Under the pieces are notes generated by a model that saw only the letters and a program-made list of their open reading frames with translations, was not told where the DNA came from and searched no databases. 64,000 bases of DNA from Gadus chalcogrammus (Eukaryota > Chordata > Actinopteri > Gadiformes > Gadidae): NCBI RefSeq assembly GCF_026213295.1, contig NC_079431.1, positions 9,626,573 through 9,690,572 of the forward strand. The letters run 5' to 3'. A program made the position numbers and the translations under genes. Of the stretch, positions 58,081-64,000 are shown one piece after another. The stretch's first letter is position 1; each line of letters opens with the position of its first letter.

Positions 58081-59410
58081 CTTTCAAAATAAAAGCCCAC
58101 CAAACATTCCAATCTGAGACATATTACAAATGATTTTGGATTCGATTTAAAAGAAAATGCCCTGTTATTCCATGCTAATTTCACTTCAGGGTTATAGTTC
58201 ACAACCCCATAGGGTCACCCAAGAAGTTCCAGAACATTCTAATGTGGAGTTTCAAAATAAAAGCCCAGATTCCAATATGAGACATATTACAATGATTTTG
58301 GATTCAATTTAAAAGAAAATGCCCTGTTATTCCAGGCCATTTCACTTCATGGTTATAGTTCACGACCCCATGGGGTCACGCAAGAAGTTTCAGAACATTC
58401 TGATCTAGAGTTTCAAAATAAAAGCCAACCAAAATGTCCAATATGAGACATATTACATATGATTTTGGATTCAATTTAAAATAAAATGCCCTGTTATTAC
58501 AGGCTCAGGGCGATTGTTCAAGATGTGTAGTTTCAAAATAAAAAACCACTAGATATTGAAATATGAGACATTAGATATTATTTAGGTATGATCTTTGGAT
58601 TAGATTTAAAATGAAACGCCCTGTTATTCCAGACTCATTCCACTTCAGGGTCATAGGTCAGAACCCCATAGTGATACTCAAGAAGTTTCAGAATATTCTG
58701 ATGTGTAGTTTCAAATTAAAAGCCCACTAGATATTGAAATATGAGACTTATATTTCAATATCTAGTGGGCTTTTAATTAGAAATTACACATCAGAATATC
58801 CTGAAACTTCTTGGGTGACACTATGGGGTCTTAAACTTTGACCCTGAAGTGGAATGAGTCTGGAATAACAGGGAGTTTCCTTTTAAATTGAAACCAAAAA
58901 AATATGTAATAAGTCTCATATGTCAATATCTAGTGGGCTTTTAACTTGAAACTACACATCAGAATACCCTGAAACTTCTTGGGTGACACTATGGGGTCTT
59001 AAACTGTGACCCTGAAATGGAATGAGTCTGGAATAACAGGGTGTTTCCTTTTAAATTTAAACCAAAAATATATGTAATAAGTCTCATATTTCAATATCTA
59101 GTGGGCTTTTAATTTGAAACTACACATCAGAGTATCCTGAAACTTCTTGGGTATCACTATGGGTATTTTCTTTTAAATTGAATCCAAAATCATATGTAAT
59201 ATGTCTCATATTGGAATTCTTGGTGGGCTTTTATTTTGAAACTCCACATCAGAATGTTTTGAAACTTCGTGGGTTACCCTATGGGGTTTTGAACTATAAC
59301 TCTGAAGTGAAATGAGCCTGGAATAACAGGGCATTTTCTTTTAAATTGAATCCAAAATCATTTGTAATATGTCTCAGATTGGAATGTTTGATGGGCTTTT
59401 ATTTTGAAAG
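58081..59410. mobile_element. 1.33-kb fold-back element with TA flanks
   Basis: It starts CTTTCAAAATAAAAGCCCA and ends in the exact inverse of CTTTCAAAATAAAAGCCCA. TA lies immediately outside both ends. The outer 90 bp of each arm match at all but two positions by eye. Each arm is a head-to-tail array of about four units of 120-180 bp; the units in the right half are inverted. The symmetry centre falls at about 58745, inside a perfect palindrome on ATATTGAAATAT. There is no coding capacity. Confidence 0.9.
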
Positions 59411-59570
59411 TAAATACCACAACGGCCGTACACTTCCTTTGATAGTATTTGCTTTTATTGACTGTCTTTTTGTATGTACCCGACGAATGCTTTTATTTTA
59501 AACTAGTTCTGAGATGCTATTACCGTAATGGCTAGTATATACAGGTACGGCAAAAAACTGGGTCGGCTGG

Positions 59571-59685
59571 CATGACCGCCGATCTCGATGAGTCGGCTGG
59601 CATGACCGCAGTTAAAAGGGGTAGGGGGCACCAGCAAAAATCTTGCCTAGGGCACCAAATTGGTCAGAGCCGGCCCTGGTTGAAT
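59571..59685. repeat. Short tandem repeat and dispersed-repeat end
   Basis: GTCGGCTGGCATGACCGC occurs twice (from 59571 and 59592). It is followed by AGGGCACCAAATTGGTCAGA and GCCGGCCCTG, a sequence end common to fish repeats. Confidence 0.55.
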
Positions 59686-59867
59686 ATGATCAAAAATCAA
59701 TGTTTTTAGCCCCTGGATTTCTCATGTATATCAACATATATATCACCAATATATTAAGAATATTTAAATTTTAGATGTTTGCCTCAAGAGTATCTTTGGA
59801 TGCTTTGACGTTAGCTTATATTCCCCGTTGTGCCTTATCGGCTTGCCACTTTCAGTTTATATATTTA

Positions 59868-60490
59868 GGGGTCCGAGCAGCAAAGCTGCTTGGTCCCCTA
59901 TTGTTTCTGTAATGGTTTTTTTTTCCCTCAAATTCTGTGAAAGTCCTACTGCAGCCAGGCTACCATGAGTCGAAAACTCTTGATATTTTCAGGTATGGTT
60001 ACCAATACGCCCCACTACCCATAAACCCAAATTGTGGTAGCCTACTGCCCCCAAAGGTTGTGCTATTTAAAAAAAAAAAAACATGAACCTTATTTCTCCT
60101 TACTAGATGGACCTGGACTCAAAATTATTTCATCAGATTAATCTCTAAAATCAGATGCATCTTTTTCACCCTCGACTTCTGCTCTAAAACATTTTACTTT
60201 TCCCACGATTTCATAGTAAAGCCAAACGTCCACATTGTCAACCCATTTTGCCTTAATGACCATTTTTGTTATTGTATATGGCTATCATTAGGTGGATACC
60301 ATTAACAGTGCAAAATTTCAGTACTATTTTAAGAAAGCCCTTAATTCTCTTGTGAAATGTGTGCTTGGAGTTTTCTTGATGTTGTGTGCTATCAATCGAC
60401 ATTTTCACCATGTGAATGAGGCTTTATGCAGTTCAGGAATTTCAGTGGCTCAATTACTATTGGTTCTGCCCAGTGCCACTCTGGAACTGC
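59868..60490. mobile_element. Possible dispersed repeat of unassigned family
   Basis: GGGGTCCGAGCAGCAAAGCT then GCTTGGTCCCCTATTG is a motif I recognise from multicopy fish repeats. AGCAGCAAAGCTGCT is a small palindrome. The right boundary is not defined. Confidence 0.4.
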
Positions 60491-60496
60491 CATAAC

Positions 60497-60714
60497 TGTG
60501 GTAACCCGGGGGCATTAATGCACGCACACTTTGAACTCAGTTAGGGACAGGGTCTTTACTGAAAACCATCTCACGGCAGAACAGCCAAAGTATGAACGAT
60601 GCACTCAAGGTGCAGAGCGAACTGTAGAGCCCCCCGGTGGCGTACACAGGCATAGACACACAGGTTCCGGGGTGCCGGATATAAATGAGTGCAACACTAA
60701 TTCAGTCTATAACA
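60497..60714 (-). repeat. 3' LTR of the Gypsy element
   Basis: On the minus strand it begins TGTTATAGACTGAATTAG and ends GGGTTACCACA, about 218 bp. The adjoining minus-strand sequence AAAGGGGGAGAAG (60715-60727) is a typical polypurine tract. Confidence 0.75.
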
Positions 60715-61342
60715 CTTCTCCCCCTTTAAGTAAACACTTATAATACGGTTAAGCAAACAAACAGACTTTGCATATATGTCCCCTTATAAAAGTAAAAAAA
60801 TAATATTGCACTTTAACAACTTAAATTCACATTCCACCTTCACAAATTTTAGCAACAGGCAATCCACAACAACCTGTATGGCACAACACAGTCTATTTTT
60901 TTGTTTAACAGTTCAGTCTCTCTGGAGGCTTGTGTTGCCTCTCTGACCTTCTTAGTGAAACATTAGAGTCCACAGACTGGGTACCAGACCACTCCACTAG
61001 GAGGAATTAGGGCAGCGGCCGGGGCAGGTGAGGCAGTTTGCTCAGAGAGTCCATCAGGGGGCAGCAACAGTCCATCAATGCCCACAGGTGCAACACAGTC
61101 CATAGAGCTGCTCACACGGGCCCTCATTTATCAAACGAACGTAGAAATTAGCGCAAATCTGAACGCATGATTCATCTTACGATAGGACCCACGTGAGATT
61201 TACGAAACCTTCGTATCACACCAATCCCAGCGTACGAAGGATCTTGGTGTTGATAAATACGGCGGCTGAGATCGATCGTAATTAACGTAACACGCCCATA
61301 TAAAAGCACGTCTTCAGAAGTCTCGCCCCTAACTTTTACGAC

Positions 61343-61770
61343 ATGGAGAAACGTCCAACGGTAAAATAGAGGAATTTTTCCGAGACCCAAATGGAGACGC
61401 TCGGGTCACTGGTGGATGCGAACCGTCTGGTTTTATTTGGTAGCCTAAAAGCTGGCATTAAAGGCCAGCAAAAGAATGCTATATGGAAGGAAATAACTGT
61501 TGCAGTGAATAGTGTTTCCAATGTTCGTCGGGCTACGGAAGAGGTTTGTTAATTAAATTAATTAAATAATAAATTAAATGTACAACTTCTGTTATCCAGC
61601 TTAAAACATTTCACATGCTATTGTTTGCATTCCGTTAAAGTTATTTAATTCCGAATAAGGTGAAGAAAAAATGGTCCGACATGAAGTTCAGCACCAAAAA
61701 ACGTGTTGCGGCTGTGAAGCCGGCCAAGCAAGAAACGGGAGGAGGCCGGTGCAGTGCGACTGCAGCGTAA
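61343..61770 (+). pseudogene. Myb/SANT-like gene of the Harbinger element
   Basis: Two apparent exons: 61343-61543 and from about 61661. The first reads FSETQMETLGSLVDANRLVL, FGSLKAGIKGQQKNAIWKEI; the second VKKKWSDMKFSTKKRVAAVK. This is the trihelix DNA-binding partner of the transposase. An in-frame TAG at 61367-61369 breaks the N-terminus. Confidence 0.75.
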
Positions 61771-61789
61771 CTCACCGAGATGACTCTGA

Positions 61790-62416
61790 CCATGTAGTGC
61801 GCCCTGATGTAGACGATGCCCAACGTTGCTATTTTGGCAAATAAAAGAATGCGTGCCCCCAGGCCATCGGGCTACCATGTTCAGGATTGACATTCTGGCA
61901 TCGCAAATAATCGGAACATTAACTGAATGGTAGCTTTTGCGGTTGATGTACGCGTAATCATTAATAGATGGTTCATATACGCACATGGGTACAATCAACC
62001 GCACCAATCACATTTGGAAACCTAGCAATAGCATACAAATCCCGTTTGATTCCAGTTTGCTGATCGTTATTAGATGGGAATTTAATATAACGTTCGGAGA
62101 GGGACATTATAGCTGCCAAAACTGCTGGCATGGTTCGGCTAATACTTGGCTGGGAAATAGCAGACCTGTCCCCGATCTCCCGCTGCAAGATCCCGGTTGC
62201 CAAAAATCCCAAGGTAGAGCAAACCTGCACAGGTATTGCGTTTGATCGCCTAGTTTCTCGCCTTAACTGTGGCTCCAAAGCATTGCATAGCTCCATCAGG
62301 AGATGCCTTGGGAGACGAAAACGACTCAAGAGCCATTCATCGCCCTCCTTAAAAAAATCGGCGCGGTCTCGAAAAACTCTCTCGTCTGTGCGTTGAGGTC
62401 CAGCCAGATCTGCCAT
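61790..62416 (-). pseudogene. HARBI1-type transposase, frameshifted and truncated
   Basis: The minus-strand ATG at 62416 opens MADLAGPQRTDERVFRDRAD. SRFRLPRHLLMELCNALEPQ and SQPSISRTM mark the helix-turn-helix. RFPNVIGAVDCTHV contains the first catalytic Asp. A frameshift follows at about 61977, after which EPSINDYAYINRKSYHSVNV and PIICDA continue in another frame to about GGTH. The C-terminal third of the DDE domain is missing. The element cannot move by itself. Confidence 0.8.
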
Positions 62417-62815
62417 CGCTGAGACACGACCACCTATTTGGCAAAGCTCCTGTTAATATAGACAGCTGAATAAACATTTCACCTGTCACATTCTAATTAT
62501 TTTCATAGCAATACTGTTTTTTATTAGGCCTGACTTGATTGTAATTGTTTGAACGGCTGGGCTAATTCCAATTTATTTAGTAATTAATACAGATGTTGAA
62601 CATGGGCTACTTGTGCTGCACTATTCATCATTGAAATACCCGTATGTTGCGCCAAAAAAACTTGCGTACACGAGCTCAGACCTGACGTGAGATTTCATCG
62701 CAGCCTGCGCTCACGTTCAAATTGATAAATGCCAAGCTCAACGTTGAAATGAGCGTACGTCCATTTTACGCACGTTTTCTGTCGTACGCTCGTTTGATAA
62801 ATGAGGGCCACTGTC

Positions 62816-63046
62816 TTTGTGCGAAACACTCCGAGACCCCTCCCCCTCTGCATCAGTGCGGACACGCACGTGATCTGTGAGCCTGCGAACCTGCCTGCCA
62901 TCCAACAAGTCAATCACAAAAGAAACTGTACCAGACTGGCGGTGGATAACTCCAGGCAGCCACGGTGAGCCAATGGCAAAGTTATTGACAAAAACACAGT
63001 CCCCCTGCTGTAAAAGCTGCTCTCCTGCATGTTGGTCCCGTCTCAC
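62816..63046 (-). pseudogene. Gypsy integrase C-terminal segment
   Basis: The minus-strand frame reads QQGDCVFVNNFAIGSPWLPG then VSFVIDLLDGRQVRRLTDHV, the SH3-like tail of chromoviral/Gypsy integrases. The reading is cut by the Harbinger insertion at 62809 and resumes left of 61119. Confidence 0.75.
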
Positions 63047-63269
63047 TTTTTGGTTCTCCTGCGATCGGGCAACTTTGCACCCACATCAGGGCGAAGGAGG
63101 TCCAGATGAGATTTGGGCTTTCTCCCTAGCAACATCTCTGCTGGAGGCAAACCAGTGGTTGTGTGTGGAGTAATCCGTTACTGGAATTAGAAACGTGCAA
63201 GCTTAGTCTCCAGCGTGTGCCCTGTCATTTTCCGCAGTCCATCTTTCAGTGTCTCAACAGCACGTTCTG

Positions 63270-63701
63270 CTAAGCCGTTGGAAGCAGGGTGGTACGGTGC
63301 AGACCGGATATGTCGGATTCCATTTTTCTCCACAAACTCTTTGAACACTTGAAAGTGGGCCCGTTGTCACTGACAACCGTATCTGGTAGCCCGTGGGTGG
63401 CAAAGATGCTTCTGAGCGTGTCAGTGGTAACTGGGGCTGTGATATTTGACATGATGTGTGCTTCCATCCACTTTGAATGAGCGTCCATCAGTACTAGGAA
63501 CATGTGACCCATAAACGGACCAGCAAAATCCAGGTGGAGCCTTGACCACGGACGGGCCGGCCACTCCCATAGGTGGAGAGGCGCAGGTGCGGGCATCTTC
63601 TGGTTACTTTGACACTGTGAACATGCTTTTACCTTTTCTTCCAAAGCACCGTCCATCCCAGGCCACCCTGGAGCCCCAGAGGATACAGCTATCCAGCACA
63701 C
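63270..63701 (-). pseudogene. Gypsy integrase core, broken
   Basis: LHLDFAGPFMGHMFLVLMDA and HSKWMEAHIM, then LPDTVVSDNGPTF: two of the three catalytic acidic residues (D in LDFAG, D in SDNG) are visible. The C-terminal catalytic Glu region is degraded and the frame is lost. The region acts in integration of retrotransposon cDNA. Confidence 0.82.
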
Positions 63702-63960
63702 TCAGCTCCAGCTGACGCTTGACATAGGGCTTGAGCTCCTCTTGTTCAACTGCTACTGGCCAACCCTGCAACAGCCATAGCTTTACTTGCGACAGCGCCG
63801 GGTCTCTTTCAGTCCTCTGTTTGATTTGCTTTGCTGTCACCGGACAGTCAGACAGTCTGTCTAACAAAAACAGTCTCTGGAAGTAGGTTAGTTTGGCTCG
63901 GTGAACCTGGGAGGGGAAGACGGCGAGCATTTGCATTTTCACTTCCTGCTTTATACACAA
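63604..63960 (-). pseudogene. Gypsy RNase H-integrase linker region
   Basis: The minus-strand frame LTYFQRLFLLDRLSDCPVTA followed by TERDPALSQVKLWLLQGWPV is the linker typical of K02A2.6-like Gypsy polyproteins. It shifts frame before joining the integrase core. Confidence 0.75.
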
Positions 63961-64000
63961 TGTGAAACTGATACGCTGACAAAGTTAATGCCCAGCGCTG

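Larger units (their letters stand above)
61119..62809. mobile_element. PIF/Harbinger DNA transposon inserted in the Gypsy element
   Basis: Terminal inverted repeats GGCCCTCATTTATCAAACGA are exact at both ends. It contains a Myb/SANT-like gene on + and a HARBI1-type transposase on -, convergent. I could not define a clean 3-bp target duplication (ACG left, ACT right). Stop codons and frameshifts make it inactive. Confidence 0.9.
60497..64000 (-). mobile_element. Ty3/Gypsy LTR retrotransposon, 3' part, minus strand
   Basis: Reading right to left: RNase H/integrase linker frame (63960-63604), integrase core (63701-63270), integrase C-terminal region (63046-62816), then polypurine tract and LTR. 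The 5' part is off the right edge. A Harbinger element (61119-62809) interrupts it. Frames are broken, so this copy is inactive. Confidence 0.85.

Noticed and set aside
58081..59410. CRISPR-like array
   Set aside because: Units are 120-180 bp, variable, arranged as an inverted pair, in a vertebrate genome; no short repeat-spacer pattern.

Overview
The window is vertebrate nuclear DNA, most likely from a teleost fish. It has long AT-rich introns, GC-rich coding exons, fish-type DNA transposon relics and extremely dense dinucleotide repeats. Pure (AC)n/(TG)n and (CT)n runs of 80-150 bp recur every few kilobases. That repeat density, together with the gene pair, points towards the cod family (Gadidae). 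This is an inference; the sequence does not prove the species.

The only genes I can support are two aryl hydrocarbon receptor (AHR) paralogues in head-to-tail tandem on the + strand. Gene A (exons 1529-16092) enters from the left: its exons 1-2 (start codon, bHLH) lie outside the window. Nine exons covering PAS-A, PAS-B and the transactivation domain are present, about 1,065 residues. It looks like fish AHR2. Gene B (22270-52125) is complete: 11 exons encoding 965 residues, closest to mammalian AHR and fish AHR1. Every splice phase matches between the two genes, and exons 4, 6, 7, 8 and 9 have identical lengths in both, so they are duplicates. AHR is a cytosolic ligand-activated transcription factor. 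On binding planar aromatics it moves to the nucleus, pairs with ARNT and activates GCGTG-core elements, for example at cyp1a.

Layout: 1-1528 is the end of gene A intron 2; 1529-16092 gene A; 16093-22269 its 3' UTR and the intergenic/promoter region; 22270-52125 gene B; 52126 to about 54185 its 3' UTR ending at an AATAAA signal; about 54190-64000 is repeat-rich and gene-poor. The last part holds a 1.33-kb near-perfect fold-back element (58081-59410) and the 3' end of a minus-strand Ty3/Gypsy LTR retrotransposon (60497-64000), split by a PIF/Harbinger transposon (61119-62809). Gene A introns hold two more Harbinger-like elements (7948-9382 and 14867-15908).

Most notable observations: gene A intron 3 is bracketed by complementary (CA)62 and (TG)64 tracts next to its two splice sites, the configuration of the structure-assisted 'bridged' fish introns; gene A has an in-frame 15-bp minisatellite (about 20 copies of an LSNQT-like unit) in the transactivation domain; it carries an intact Phe-Leu pair at what may be the position deleted in pollution-resistant tomcod AHR2; and there is a symmetrical 1.33-kb palindrome with TA flanks. 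I saw no CRISPR array, prokaryotic operon, rRNA or tRNA gene.
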